A DNA stretch of 64,000 nt from Amorphoplanes friuliensis DSM 7358 (GTDB lineage Bacteria; Actinomycetota; Actinomycetes; Mycobacteriales; Micromonosporaceae), in the NCBI RefSeq assembly GCF_000494755.1, contig NC_022657.1:5308001-5372000 (forward strand), given 5' to 3'. Positions 26,295 to 34,876 of this stretch are shown one piece after another. Numbering within the stretch: the first letter of the stretch is position 1; every line of letters starts with the position of its first letter. Position numbers and translations under genes: made by a program. The notes beneath the pieces were generated by a model that saw only the letters and a list, made by a program, of their open reading frames with translations, was not told where the DNA came from and made no database searches.

Positions 26295-27558
26295 ACACGC
26301 CGGAGGGGTAGGTCTCCGGCTCGAGCGTCGCGACCGTGGACGTGTGCAGCGGGCGCAGCGCGTGTGTCTCGTCGAACCAGAAGAAGGCGTCGTACCGCTC
26401 ACCGAGCACCGTCGGGACGTAGTTCCCCCAACGTTCGCGGTCGGGGCGGTAGACGACACCGATCGCCCGGTGCACCAGCTCGTCGGTCAGCAGGAACGGC
26501 TCGATCTCCGGGAAGACGAACAGTGCGGCGGGCGGGGCCGTCCGGTGCAGCACGTCCTCGAGCGAGTCCGGCTTGCCCGGCGGCACCTCCATCGTCTCCG
26601 TCGGTGCACCCCACGTGCCGCCCGCGGTCACCGTGCCGTGATGGGTGCCGAAGCCGGCCAGCAGCACGCGGTCGCGGCCGTACCGATCGCGGGCCAGTTC
26701 GCCCAGGGTGACCTCCCCGTGCCGCGCCTGGTCCGTCGCGCGGGCGTCACCGACGTGGGTGTTGTGGGCCCACACCACCGCCTTGGAGTCCGGGCCGTAG
26801 TGCGTCAGCAGCCGGTCCAGGGTCTCGTCCATGTGGCGGTCCCGGATGTTCCAGGACTTCGGGCCGCCGCGCACCATCGCGCGGTAGTAACGCTCGGCGC
26901 CCGCCACCACCTCGGCGTTCTGCCAGGTGGAGAACTCCCCCGCCTGTGCCACGGCCCGTTCCCGGAGCCCGACGAGCAGGTCCACGACCTCGTTCTCACA
27001 GCTCGCGTCGAGGAAGCGGGTGGCCCAGGCGTACGACTGCGGATCCTCGGCGAACGGCTCGAAACACCGGTACGCGGCGAGCGCCGCCCGCACCTGCCCC
27101 GGGTCGTGTTCCCGCAGGTGGGTGAGGATCTCGCGCATCGACTCCCACAACGAGTACACGTCCAGCCCGTGAAAGCCGACGGGCTGCGCGGCGCTCTCGT
27201 TGTGCGCCCGCAGCCAGTCGCAGAAGTCCACGACCTCCTCGTTGGCCCACATCCACGTCGGCCACCGGTCGTACGCCACCAGCGCCTCACGGGGATCACC
27301 GACCCCACCGCGGACGCTGGCGTCGACCCGTGCGCAGTCCGGCCAGTCGCCCTCGACGGCGACGAACGAGAAGCCGTGTTCCTCGATCAGCCGGCGTGTG
27401 ACGGCGGCGCGCCAGGTGTAGAACTCGTGCGTACCGTGGCTGGCCTCGCCGAGGAGCACGACCCGCGCCGAGGCGGCGCGGTCGAGCAGCGCGCCGAGAT
27501 CTCCGGGGTCGGTCAGTGGCGTGGCCAGGGCTGCCACCTCGTCGCCGTAACGGGCCAT
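26293..27558 (-). CDS. Erythromycin esterase family protein
   Basis: A 421-residue member of the EreA/EreB-like fold. It shows LLGEASHGTHEFY with the catalytic His, the acidic EGDWPDCARV, and AHNTHVGDARA near residue 260. Family members hydrolyse the macrolide lactone or related esters, but most chromosomal copies have no proven antibiotic activity, and succinoglycan-type functions are also known. The length and motifs look intact. No signal peptide is present, so it acts in the cytoplasm. Confidence 0.87.
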   Translation of the reverse strand: MARYGDEVAALATPLTDPGDLGALLDRAASARVVLLGEASHGTHEFYTWRAAVTRRLIEEHGFSFVAVEGDWPDCARVDASVRGGVGDPREALVAYDRWPTWMWANEEVVDFCDWLRAHNESAAQPVGFHGLDVYSLWESMREILTHLREHDPGQVRAALAAYRCFEPFAEDPQSYAWATRFLDASCENEVVDLLVGLRERAVAQAGEFSTWQNAEVVAGAERYYRAMVRGGPKSWNIRDRHMDETLDRLLTHYGPDSKAVVWAHNTHVGDARATDQARHGEVTLGELARDRYGRDRVLLAGFGTHHGTVTAGGTWGAPTETMEVPPGKPDSLEDVLHRTAPPAALFVFPEIEPFLLTDELVHRAIGVVYRPDRERWGNYVPTVLGERYDAFFWFDETHALRPLHTSTVATLEPETYPSGV

Positions 27559-27600
27559 GGGGCGCGCATACCCGCGGCCGGGACGCTCATACGTCAGACC

Positions 27601-28326
27601 TCACCGGAGGGAACCAGCGATGCGCCGGGCCTCCGCCAGCGTCGCCGGACCCTCGAGGCGATAGGTCACGGTGCCGTCGGACCAGATCAGGGTCGGACCG
27701 GCCAATCGCGCGGTTTCGGTGCGCTCGGCGCCGTCACGGCCGACGTAGGTGACCGGATGCGGCTTCTTCAGCCAGATGCCGCCCGTGCCGATCTCCACCC
27801 ACTCGGCGTCACCGGCCATCTTGAAGAACACCGGTGACGGCAGCCCGTCGAACTGGTCGAAACGCACGGCACCCCCGCGGAACACCATGGAGATCACCCG
27901 GGGCGCACCGGACGGATCGGCGTCGGCCACCGTCACCTGCGACGGTTCGCCGAGCTCCGCGGGCAGCCGCACCGGGAACAGTGCGGTGCGGCGGACCTCG
28001 TCGAGACCGGCGTTGCGGACCGACGGCAGCGGTGCCGGGGTGGCGGGCAGGCTGCCGGGGTCGCCGTCCTGGCGTACCTCGATCCCGGCGATCCGCAGCA
28101 GGCCACCGACCGCGTCGACCACGGCCGCCCGGGCCGGCGCGACCACCGCGACGGCACCGACCAGCGCCGCGACACCGGCCAGGATCCACCTGCGGACGCG
28201 GCGCGGTGCCGGGTCCGGCCGCGTGAGGCGGGCCCGCACGGCGTCCCGCTGATCCGAGGCCTCCGGTACGTCCAGACGGGCGCCGAGCGCGCGGAGTTCG
28301 GTGATCAGGGCGTCGTCGTCAGGCAC
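27601..28326 (-). CDS. Single-pass membrane protein, probable anti-sigma partner
   Basis: A 241-residue protein. An N-terminal cytoplasmic part of about 45 residues precedes one transmembrane helix (WILAGVAALVGAVAVVAP), and an extracytoplasmic domain of about 175 residues follows (VFRGGAVRFDQFDGL, GIWLKKPHPVTYV). Its GTG start overlaps the ECF sigma gene by 8 bp. The topology and coupling fit an anti-sigma factor; no zinc-binding motif is visible, so the assignment rests on context. Confidence 0.75.
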   Translation of the reverse strand: MPDDDALITELRALGARLDVPEASDQRDAVRARLTRPDPAPRRVRRWILAGVAALVGAVAVVAPARAAVVDAVGGLLRIAGIEVRQDGDPGSLPATPAPLPSVRNAGLDEVRRTALFPVRLPAELGEPSQVTVADADPSGAPRVISMVFRGGAVRFDQFDGLPSPVFFKMAGDAEWVEIGTGGIWLKKPHPVTYVGRDGAERTETARLAGPTLIWSDGTVTYRLEGPATLAEARRIAGSLR

Positions 28327-28879
28327 CGTGCACCTCCTCCCGCATCCGGCTGCGCAGTTTGGTCAGGGCCCGTGAGGTCCGCGACTTCACGGTCCCCTTC
28401 GGCAGTCCCAGGGTCACAGCGGTCTCGGCCTCGGACAGGTCCAGCAGGAACCGGCAGACGAGCACCTCCCGGTCCCGGACGTCGAGCAGCCGCAATTGAT
28501 CGACCAGGTGCTGCCGGCGCTCGTCCGCCAGCACCGTGTCGGCCGGATCCGGCGCCACGGGATCCGGCTGCTCCCCCGCGGCAGCCCGCAGCACGAGCCC
28601 GTCGCGGCGCTTCCGGGACCGGTGCAGGTTGCGGGTCTCGTTCGCGACGATCGCCAGCAGCCACGGCCGGAAACCGGACTCGCCGCGGTACCGCCCGAGC
28701 TGCCGGTACGCCTTCACGAACGCCTCCTGCACCACGTCGTCGGCGTCCGCACCGGCCCCGAGCAGCGTCGCCGCCCGATGCGCGGGCACGGTGTACCGCG
28801 CGACCAGGACCTCGTACGCGTCCAGATCACCGTCGCGGGCCCGCGTGACCGCCGCCGCATCCTCCACCCGGTTCTCCAC
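28319..28879 (-). CDS. ECF RNA polymerase sigma factor
   Basis: A 186-residue ECF sigma factor. Region 2 has DADDVVQEAFVKAYRQLGRYRGES and FRPWLLAIVANETRN; region 4 has RDREVLVCRFLLDLSEAE and GLPKGTVKSRTSRALTKL. The GTG at 28879 is the most upstream start; GTG 28867 (VEDAAAV) has GGAG at 6-nt spacing and may be the true one. It is coupled to the membrane protein downstream and faces the lipoprotein gene across a symmetric promoter that this factor probably recognises. Confidence 0.9.
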   Translation of the reverse strand: MENRVEDAAAVTRARDGDLDAYEVLVARYTVPAHRAATLLGAGADADDVVQEAFVKAYRQLGRYRGESGFRPWLLAIVANETRNLHRSRKRRDGLVLRAAAGEQPDPVAPDPADTVLADERRQHLVDQLRLLDVRDREVLVCRFLLDLSEAETAVTLGLPKGTVKSRTSRALTKLRSRMREEVHGA

Positions 28880-28891
28880 CTCCGCCCTGAT

Positions 28892-28945
28892 GACACCGCG
28901 AGCCGCCGGCGGGTTCCCGGGAACCCGATCGAGTTCTGCGGTGTC
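28892..28945. promoter_or_regulatory. Symmetric bidirectional ECF-type promoter
   Basis: On both strands GGGAAC is followed after exactly 15 nt by GGTGTC. The two -35 elements are fused in the palindrome CGGGTTCCCGGGAACCCG (28910-28927). The plus copy runs 28919-28945 and points at the lipoprotein gene (ATG 28954, near-leaderless). The minus copy runs 28918-28892 and points at the sigma gene. GGAAC-type -35 and GTC-type -10 elements are standard for ECF sigma factors, so the sigma likely drives itself and the divergent gene. Confidence 0.75.
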
Positions 28946-28953
28946 GACAGTGC

Positions 28954-30168
28954 ATGACGACCCGGCGGAACCTGTTCATCATCGCGGGCGGCGTTGCCCT
29001 GGCGGGCGGCTGCCGCAAGGAGACACCCGCGGCTGTGGCCGTACCGGACGTGGTGGTGACCGAGGGACGGCAGGGCCTTGTTGTCCTCGGCGGTCCCCAC
29101 CCGCGCGGTCTCGGCCCGGACTCGGTGCTCAGCCCGGACGGCACCATCGCGTACGCGGTGACCCGCACCGACGCCGGTGCGTCGGTCCTGGCCCGGCTCA
29201 CCCCCGCCCGGGGTGAGCCGGCCGGGACCATGATCGTCGAGGCCGGGTGGATCCCCCGGGTCATCTCCAGCACCGGCAGCTTCTGCGCCCTGACCCGGAC
29301 ACCACCCTCGGCCCGTCCGGCACCCCGGGCCCGCACGCCGCTGCTGGTCACCTCCGACGGCCGGAAACGCGAGTACACCCTGACCGGCGTGGTCGAACCG
29401 GACGCGTTCACGACGGACGGCTCCGGGCTGTTCGTGCTCGAGTGGCTGCCCGCCTCGGCCCCCGACCGTTACCGGGTGCGCCTGCTCGACCTGACAACCG
29501 GCGAGGTACGCCCGCTCAACACGCGCGACAAGACACCCGTCCCGCCGGGCGCCGAGGAGGAGATGCGCGGCGACGGTCGCCAGGCGGTCCCCTCCCCCGC
29601 CGGCGACATCCTCTACACGCTCTACACCCACCAGCCCGGGCACCAGCACACCCGCGACCTGCTCTCGGGCCGCCCGGGCAACGCCCACGCGTTCGTGCAC
29701 GTGCTGCACCTGGCGCAGGGCTGGGCGTACTGCCTGGACCTGCCGCACCCGTTCGGCGAGGGCCCGGCCGACCGGCACGCCCTGGCCGTCAGCACGGACG
29801 GCCGGCGGCTCGCGGTGGCCGACCTGACTTCGGGTGCGCTGGCCTACGCCGACACAGAGGCACTCACGATCGAGCGGGTGGCCACCGTACCGACGGGGGA
29901 CGGCGCCGCGAGCATCACCTTCACCAGGAACGGAGACCGGGTCCTCGTCGGCTCCGGCACCACGGTGACCGTGCTCGACCGCGCCGCCGGCACGGTGGCC
30001 GCCCGCTGGCCCGTCCCCGCCGCCGTCCGCGGCCTGGCCCTCAACCCCACCGGCACCCGCCTGTACGCCGGCGGCACGAACGAGGTGGTCTGGCTCGACG
30101 CCGCCTCAGGCCGGCTCGGCGGCCGCGCACCGGTCGACGGCCTGACCGCCGTCCGTCACGTCACCTGA
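28954..30168 (+). CDS. Exported beta-propeller protein, putative Tat lipoprotein
   Basis: A 404-residue exported protein. The start has a twin-arginine (TTRRNLF) and a cysteine after LAGG at about residue 20, which looks like a lipobox although the -3 position is not ideal. The mature part has repeated four-strand blade patterns (VLSPDGTIAYAV, AVSTDGRRLAVADL, ALNPTGTRLYAGG), so a seven-bladed YVTN/WD40-like propeller is likely. Its ligand is unknown. It is expressed divergently from the ECF sigma gene through the shared promoter, making it a candidate sensor or target. Confidence 0.82.
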   Translation: MTTRRNLFIIAGGVALAGGCRKETPAAVAVPDVVVTEGRQGLVVLGGPHPRGLGPDSVLSPDGTIAYAVTRTDAGASVLARLTPARGEPAGTMIVEAGWIPRVISSTGSFCALTRTPPSARPAPRARTPLLVTSDGRKREYTLTGVVEPDAFTTDGSGLFVLEWLPASAPDRYRVRLLDLTTGEVRPLNTRDKTPVPPGAEEEMRGDGRQAVPSPAGDILYTLYTHQPGHQHTRDLLSGRPGNAHAFVHVLHLAQGWAYCLDLPHPFGEGPADRHALAVSTDGRRLAVADLTSGALAYADTEALTIERVATVPTGDGAASITFTRNGDRVLVGSGTTVTVLDRAAGTVAARWPVPAAVRGLALNPTGTRLYAGGTNEVVWLDAASGRLGGRAPVDGLTAVRHVT

Positions 30169-30662
30169 CCCAGAATCAGCTCCACGGTCTCGTCCGGCGT
30201 CTGCTCCGACGTGTCGATCCAGTGCCCGAGCCGCGGAGTGTCCTCCCGCAGCGACCGGTCGAGACTCGCCACCGGCCAGGCGTCGCTGTAACCGGTCTTG
30301 CCCCGGTCCGCCTCCCGCTGCTCGACGACCTCGGCCCGCGGCGCCAGCACGATCAGGTGCCGCGGCCGTGTCTCGACCAGCTCGAGGTAGGAGGCGAGGT
30401 CCTCCCCGAGAATCACATCCTGGACTATCGCGGTGAAGCCGGCCCGAGCGTAGGCATCCGCTGTGGCCGCGGAGAGCCGGTAGCGCAGCCACAGCTGATC
30501 GACGGCCTCCCGTCCGCCGCCCGGCTCTTCGCGCCCCGACACGATCATCCGGCGGAAGACGTCGCCGCGGACGTGGGCACTGCGCGGGAGTCGCTCGGCC
30601 AGCCGCTGCGCCACCGTGGACTTCCCGGCGGCCATGACGCCCGTGATGACAATGACCGTCAC
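30156..30662 (-). CDS. P-loop kinase-like protein
   Basis: A 168-residue protein with Walker A GVMAAGKSTVA near residue 8, an Arg-containing GDVFRRMI segment and a lid-like READRGKTGYSD region. It resembles the small gluconate-kinase or chloramphenicol-phosphotransferase-like P-loop group. The substrate is unknown. Its GTG start overlaps the TGA of the helical protein upstream (GTGA). The 3' end overlaps the convergent propeller gene by 13 bp. Confidence 0.85.
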   Translation of the reverse strand: MTVIVITGVMAAGKSTVAQRLAERLPRSAHVRGDVFRRMIVSGREEPGGGREAVDQLWLRYRLSAATADAYARAGFTAIVQDVILGEDLASYLELVETRPRHLIVLAPRAEVVEQREADRGKTGYSDAWPVASLDRSLREDTPRLGHWIDTSEQTPDETVELILGQVT

Positions 30663-31003
30663 GCCGCGGCGTATTCACTGACGACGGTCTGGAACCACTC
30701 CCGCGTACGCCACAACTGCCCGGCCACGGCATCGAAGGCCTCCGCATCCCGCGGCAGGTCGTCACGCCAGAGCCCGCGCAGCATCGACTGAGCGATCGCC
30801 AGCTGCGTCGCAGCCGCCTCGACCGACGCGGTGAGCCCGTCGTGACCGTCCACAGCCGCGCGCGCAGCAGCGAGCGCATCACCCGGCCGGCCGAAAGCAG
30901 CAGCTGGGCCCGCACCGATGTGGGCGAGCAGGAACTCGAGGTCCGTGGCCGCAACGGTCATCCGCCCGATCGCGGCCAGCGTCGTCTCCGAAAGGGTCCG
31001 CAC
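30659..31003 (-). CDS. Small helical protein, unknown function
   Basis: A 114-residue protein predicted to be almost entirely alpha-helical (LSETTLAAIGRMTVAATDLEFLLAHIG). I do not recognise the family. It is translationally coupled to the P-loop kinase downstream, so the two may act together; a toxin-antitoxin-like relation can be imagined but nothing in the sequence proves it. The start is GTG. Confidence 0.7.
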   Translation of the reverse strand: MRTLSETTLAAIGRMTVAATDLEFLLAHIGAGPAAAFGRPGDALAAARAAVDGHDGLTASVEAAATQLAIAQSMLRGLWRDDLPRDAEAFDAVAGQLWRTREWFQTVVSEYAAA

Positions 31004-31043
31004 CCGGACAGAATGCCACGCTCACGCGAACCCATGACCAGGG

Positions 31044-32147
31044 TCAGGCCTGGAAGACGACCTCGGGGTTCTCGGGGGACGGGCCGGCGAGGAGGGTGCC
31101 GCGGTGGCGGAGGTGGCGGTCCATGAAGGCCGCCACGTACGTGCGGGTGAGGTCGGCGCAGCGGTCGCCGCTCAGGGGCTGGACCGGGAGGCCGGCCTGT
31201 TCACCGATGGTGGCGTAGTCCGTGAAGGAGGCGTGGGTGGTGCCGGTGACGGTGAGCCAGCGGCGCCAGCCGGTCAGGTGCTGCCAGGTGGTGTCCCACG
31301 TGGGGTCCGCGCCGGGCCGGCCGTGGACCTCGGCGCCGAGCATGAGGAACGGGCGGTGCAGGGGGCGGGCCAGTGGCGGGGCGAAGGTCCCGTCCATGTT
31401 GATGCCGGCGTCGATACGGCGGTCGCGGAGCATGGTTTCGGCCGCGCTGGTGCCGCCGATGGAGTGGCCGGCCATGGCGATGCGGGTGGCGTCGACGCGG
31501 ATGCCGGACGGCAGGCGGTGGCGGGTCAGCTCGTCGAGGACGAAGGACGTGTCCGCGGCCCGGCCGCTGGTGATCTGGGCCGACAGCACCGGGTTCGGTT
31601 TGCTCAGGGTGCAGACCAGGCAGGTGGTGATGCGGCCGTCCGGGAAGGTGATCGCGGCGGCTTCGTAGGTGTGGTCGATGCCGGCGACGACGTAACCCCG
31701 GCTCGCGAGATCCTCGGCGAGTGCCGTCAAGGACGTGCGGGGGTAGGAGAAGCCGGGTGAGAGGACCACGAGCGGGCGGGACGGTCCCGGCAGTGCCCTG
31801 ATTCCGGTACGCGCAAAGGTGCGTACCGTGCTCAGCGCTTCCGGGGGGACGGTCGTGGCCCGGAGCTGCTCGAGGATCAGGCGGGACTCTGCGGGGGTGG
31901 TGTACGGGTCGGCGGCACCGCCACGGCCCGTCGCCGGGAACCAGAGCGAGACCATGAGCTCGCGGCGACGCTCGGGCACCCAGGGGTCGGCGCGGTCCTG
32001 GTCGACCAGGTGCAGGTCGGTGACGCCCACCCGGTACGCGCCGGTGGGTGCGGGTAGGGCCAAGCCGGTCGCACGGGCCTGGGACGGAGCCGCGAGGGCG
32101 AGACCCGCGGTCATTGCGGCCGCTGTCAGCAGAGCCAGTGTTCTCAT
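31044..32147 (-). CDS. Secreted alpha/beta hydrolase (PAF-acetylhydrolase II-like)
   Basis: A 367-residue protein with a signal peptide (cleavage after about residue 26, SQARA). The alpha/beta-hydrolase nucleophile is in MAGHSIGGTSA, the oxyanion strand is LVVLSPGFSYPRTS, and the His lies near TGTTHASFTDY. The pattern DRRIDAGINMDGT fits the platelet-activating-factor acetylhydrolase isoform II group, which hydrolyses short-chain esters outside the cell. It is divergent from the truncated haemoglobin gene. Confidence 0.88.
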   Translation of the reverse strand: MRTLALLTAAAMTAGLALAAPSQARATGLALPAPTGAYRVGVTDLHLVDQDRADPWVPERRRELMVSLWFPATGRGGAADPYTTPAESRLILEQLRATTVPPEALSTVRTFARTGIRALPGPSRPLVVLSPGFSYPRTSLTALAEDLASRGYVVAGIDHTYEAAAITFPDGRITTCLVCTLSKPNPVLSAQITSGRAADTSFVLDELTRHRLPSGIRVDATRIAMAGHSIGGTSAAETMLRDRRIDAGINMDGTFAPPLARPLHRPFLMLGAEVHGRPGADPTWDTTWQHLTGWRRWLTVTGTTHASFTDYATIGEQAGLPVQPLSGDRCADLTRTYVAAFMDRHLRHRGTLLAGPSPENPEVVFQA

Positions 32148-32221
32148 GGTTTCGAGCGTGGCCTCGAAGGACCGGAGATCACATCCGGGACATCACCCCG
32201 GGGGTCTGTCAGGGTGGGGGC

Positions 32222-32665
32222 ATGACGCTCTACGAGGCTGCCGGTGGTGCGCCGGCGATGCGGGCGCTGGCTGCCGATTTTCATGCTCGGTGCCTGGCGG
32301 ATCCGGTGCTCGAGCATCCGTTCTCGCACACCGGCAACCCCGAGCACGTGCAGCGGCTCGCGGACTACTGGGGTGAGGTCTTCGGGGGGCCGCCGGTCTA
32401 CTCGGCGTCGTTCGGTGGGCATTCGGCGATGCTGCATCTGCATGCCGGGCAGGGTGCGCAGGGTGATCTGGGCGACCGGTTCGTGGCGTGTTTTGTGTCC
32501 GCGATGGACGGCGCGCAGCTGCCGGAGGTTCCGGAGGTGCGCGCCGCCCTGCGGGATTACATGCGGTGGGCGACCGACGAGGTCATGGGCCTGTCGCCGG
32601 CTGGTTCCGTGGTCACGGCGGGTCTGCCGATGCCGCGGTGGGACTTCGACGGGTTATGTCGATGA
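32222..32665 (+). CDS. Truncated haemoglobin (group II-like)
   Basis: A 147-residue truncated globin. The B/E-helix part contains ALAADFHARCLADPVLEHPFSH, the E-F region ADYWGEVFGGPPVYSAS, and the proximal heme His is in the MLHLHAG stretch. Such proteins bind O2 or NO and take part in redox or NO defence. It is a single-gene unit; its last 12 bp overlap the convergent cellulase gene. Confidence 0.85.
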   Translation: MTLYEAAGGAPAMRALAADFHARCLADPVLEHPFSHTGNPEHVQRLADYWGEVFGGPPVYSASFGGHSAMLHLHAGQGAQGDLGDRFVACFVSAMDGAQLPEVPEVRAALRDYMRWATDEVMGLSPAGSVVTAGLPMPRWDFDGLCR

Positions 32666-34345
32666 GCAGGTGATCGTGGGTGTCGACGCCGGGCCGGAGC
32701 CGACGAAGCCGAACGTCGCTGTCGCCCCGGCCGGCAGAGAGCCATTGTGGGCGGCGTTGCGGACGGTGACGGCTGATCCGCTCGTGCTGAGGACGCCGTT
32801 CCACAGGGAGGACACCGAGGTGCCCGAGGGGTAGGTCCAGGTCACGGTCCACGTGCGGCCCGCGGTCGTACCCGTGTTCTTGATCGTGACTTCGCCCTGG
32901 AAGCCGCCGTTCCAGGTGCCGGTCTGCGTGTAGGTCGCCGAGCAGGCACCGGTCGCCGGTGGGGTGGAGGTGGGAGGAGTCGACACGGGCGGGGTGGACG
33001 GGTCGGCACCGCCGCCGTAGCGGGCCGCCAGGCTGATGCCCGTGGTGCTGCCGGCGCCGCCGAGGGGGACCTGGTGGTCGAGGCTGACGAACTTGCCGGC
33101 GTACTGCCAGAGGGCGGGCTTGAGCAGGGCGTACTTCTGCTCGTCCCAGGTCTTCCAGTCGTCGAGGAGCAGACCGCCGGTGTCGCCGGAGTTGGGGTTG
33201 AGCACCCAGAAGGTCTGGTGCAGGTGCTTCTCGACGATCAGGTCACGCAGGGCCGTCATCCAGCGGTCCTGGCGGGCGTCCTGGCCGAGCCGGCCACCCC
33301 ACTCGCCGACGAGCAGGGGCGCGGTGCCGGAGTCGTGGACGTAGAGCCAGTTCGGGGTCCACACGTCGGCGGTCAACGTGGCCTTGTCGAACGGCTTCTG
33401 GAACCACGGCTGCTCGTAGACCAGCGGGCCGTAGTCGTGCGGGGAGTAGACGAGCTGGTCCTGGTTGGCGCCGAGATCGACCGGGTGGTCGCGGACGCCG
33501 CGCAGGTTGCCGCCCCACCAGACGTTGTCGTAGGCCTTCTCGTCGGTCGACGACCAGGTGACGCCGTCCTTGGGGTAGATCTCGATGCCCTCGCACAGGA
33601 TCAGCACGTTCGGGTTGATGGCGAGGATGCGCCGGCCCGCGACCTGGCAGGTGTTCTTGAAGTTGTCGACGTCGGTGGAGGAGTCCCACTTGGCCCGCGG
33701 GCTCTCGCTCTGCTTGCCGTGGGGCTCGTTCTTGACGTCCATCGCGACCAACGTGTCGTTGGTCTTGTACCGCGTCGCGACCCACTCCCACGCCTGGTAG
33801 AACAGCTCGGGCGTGACCGTGCCCTTGTACCAGACCGGGTAGACGTGGCCGGAGTTGTCGGCCTCGGCACTGTGGACGTCGAGGAGGACCTTCATCCCGT
33901 ACCGCTCACACAGGGCGAGGAACGTGTCGAAGACCTCGAGGCTGGTCTTGCCGACCAGCTCGGGATTGGCGTAGGTGTTGACGCCGGACGGGACGGTGGC
34001 CTGCCCCGCCTTCCACTCCAGCAGCAACTGGGTGGAGATCGGCACGCGGACGAGGTTGATGCCGCGGTCGGCCATCGACTTGGTGACCTCGGTGAGGTTG
34101 GCCGACCAGAGGCCGTGGAAGACACGTTCGCCGGCGTTGAAGCCGAACCAGTTGGTGCCGGTGAGCCAGACCGGGTCGCCGGCCTCGTCGACGATCTGGT
34201 TGCCCTGAACGTGCAGCCAGTCCTTGGCCGGGACGGCGGCCTGGGCTGCTTGCGAGGTGCCGGACGTGGCGAGCCACAGCAGTGGCGCGGCGAGGACCGC
34301 CGCGGCCACCGCGGCGAGCCGCCGTTTGTTTCGGGTCGAGAACAT
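32654..34345 (-). CDS. GH5 endoglucanase with CBM2
   Basis: A 563-residue secreted cellulase. A signal peptide (residues 1-37) precedes a GH5 (beta/alpha)8 domain with the acid/base Glu in DVKNEPHG and the nucleophile Glu in LLVGEWGGRLG. A Pro/Thr linker (about residues 450-470) leads to a family-2 cellulose-binding module with the usual Trp residues and terminal cysteine (TITCSS). It cleaves internal beta-1,4 bonds of cellulose. GGAGG lies 8 nt before the ATG, and a CebR box upstream predicts induction by cellobiose. It is the strongest evidence of plant-biomass use here. Confidence 0.95.
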   Translation of the reverse strand: MFSTRNKRRLAAVAAAVLAAPLLWLATSGTSQAAQAAVPAKDWLHVQGNQIVDEAGDPVWLTGTNWFGFNAGERVFHGLWSANLTEVTKSMADRGINLVRVPISTQLLLEWKAGQATVPSGVNTYANPELVGKTSLEVFDTFLALCERYGMKVLLDVHSAEADNSGHVYPVWYKGTVTPELFYQAWEWVATRYKTNDTLVAMDVKNEPHGKQSESPRAKWDSSTDVDNFKNTCQVAGRRILAINPNVLILCEGIEIYPKDGVTWSSTDEKAYDNVWWGGNLRGVRDHPVDLGANQDQLVYSPHDYGPLVYEQPWFQKPFDKATLTADVWTPNWLYVHDSGTAPLLVGEWGGRLGQDARQDRWMTALRDLIVEKHLHQTFWVLNPNSGDTGGLLLDDWKTWDEQKYALLKPALWQYAGKFVSLDHQVPLGGAGSTTGISLAARYGGGADPSTPPVSTPPTSTPPATGACSATYTQTGTWNGGFQGEVTIKNTGTTAGRTWTVTWTYPSGTSVSSLWNGVLSTSGSAVTVRNAAHNGSLPAGATATFGFVGSGPASTPTITCSST

Positions 34346-34376
34346 GCGTTGTTCCTCCGGTGGGGGACGACGAGCG

Positions 34377-34390
34377 TGGGAGCGCTCCCA
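34377..34390. promoter_or_regulatory. CebR box (cellobiose-responsive operator)
   Basis: The perfect 14-bp palindrome TGGGAGCGCTCCCA is the well-known actinomycete CebR (LacI family) site. It lies about 32 bp upstream of the cellulase ATG. CebR normally releases DNA when cellobiose binds. No cebR gene is in the window. Confidence 0.9.
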
Positions 34391-34435
34391 AGCAGCATGT
34401 GACATCGACCTCGGCAAATCCAGTCTTTTCGAGAA

Positions 34436-34825
34436 CTACGCCTCGAGGACGCGCTTCAGCGTCGCCAGGTCCGCCGTGATCGCGTCCGCGTCGGCCTGGA
34501 AAGCTTCGTCGCTGTGACCCAGGCGGCGCAGGGTGAAGACCACATCGCACGCGTCGCCGTCGGCCAGCACGCGGACCGGATTGGTGACGACGTCGCCCGA
34601 CGGCAGGGTGACGTCGTGGTCGAGCACGCCGAAGGTGTTCGCCGCTACGAAGGCGACCTCGACCTTGCCCATCGGCGAGTCGGCCAGCCACTTGCCGCCC
34701 GTGTGCTCGATCGAACCGCCGAGCCCTGCCGCCCACTCGGGCAGATTCGCCGGGTCGGCGGCGTACTCGTACACGTCCTGGGCGGGTCGCTCGATGTGCA
34801 CGGTGAGATGACGAATGGTGTCCAT
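34436..34825 (-). CDS. SRPBCC-family protein
   Basis: A 129-residue helix-grip protein. It starts MDTIRHLTVHIERPAQDVY and has EYAADPANLPEWAAGLGGS, as in polyketide cyclase/dehydrase and lipid-transport-like SRPBCC proteins. A ligand is not known. ATG 34825 has -10-like TACGGT 6 nt upstream, suggesting a leaderless mRNA. The cellulase operator region follows its stop codon. Confidence 0.85.
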   Translation of the reverse strand: MDTIRHLTVHIERPAQDVYEYAADPANLPEWAAGLGGSIEHTGGKWLADSPMGKVEVAFVAANTFGVLDHDVTLPSGDVVTNPVRVLADGDACDVVFTLRRLGHSDEAFQADADAITADLATLKRVLEA

Positions 34826-34876
34826 GAGCACCACCGTAGGCAGACCACCGGCCGCCGTCTTGAACAAATCGGCCGT

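Noticed and set aside
26293..27558. Macrolide resistance gene
   Set aside because: The erythromycin-esterase fold is common in soil actinomycetes; nothing in the neighbourhood shows a resistance role, so only the family name is given.
30156..31003. New toxin-antitoxin pair
   Set aside because: The helical protein and P-loop kinase are coupled like a TA pair, but neither matches a known toxin or antitoxin motif well enough to claim it.
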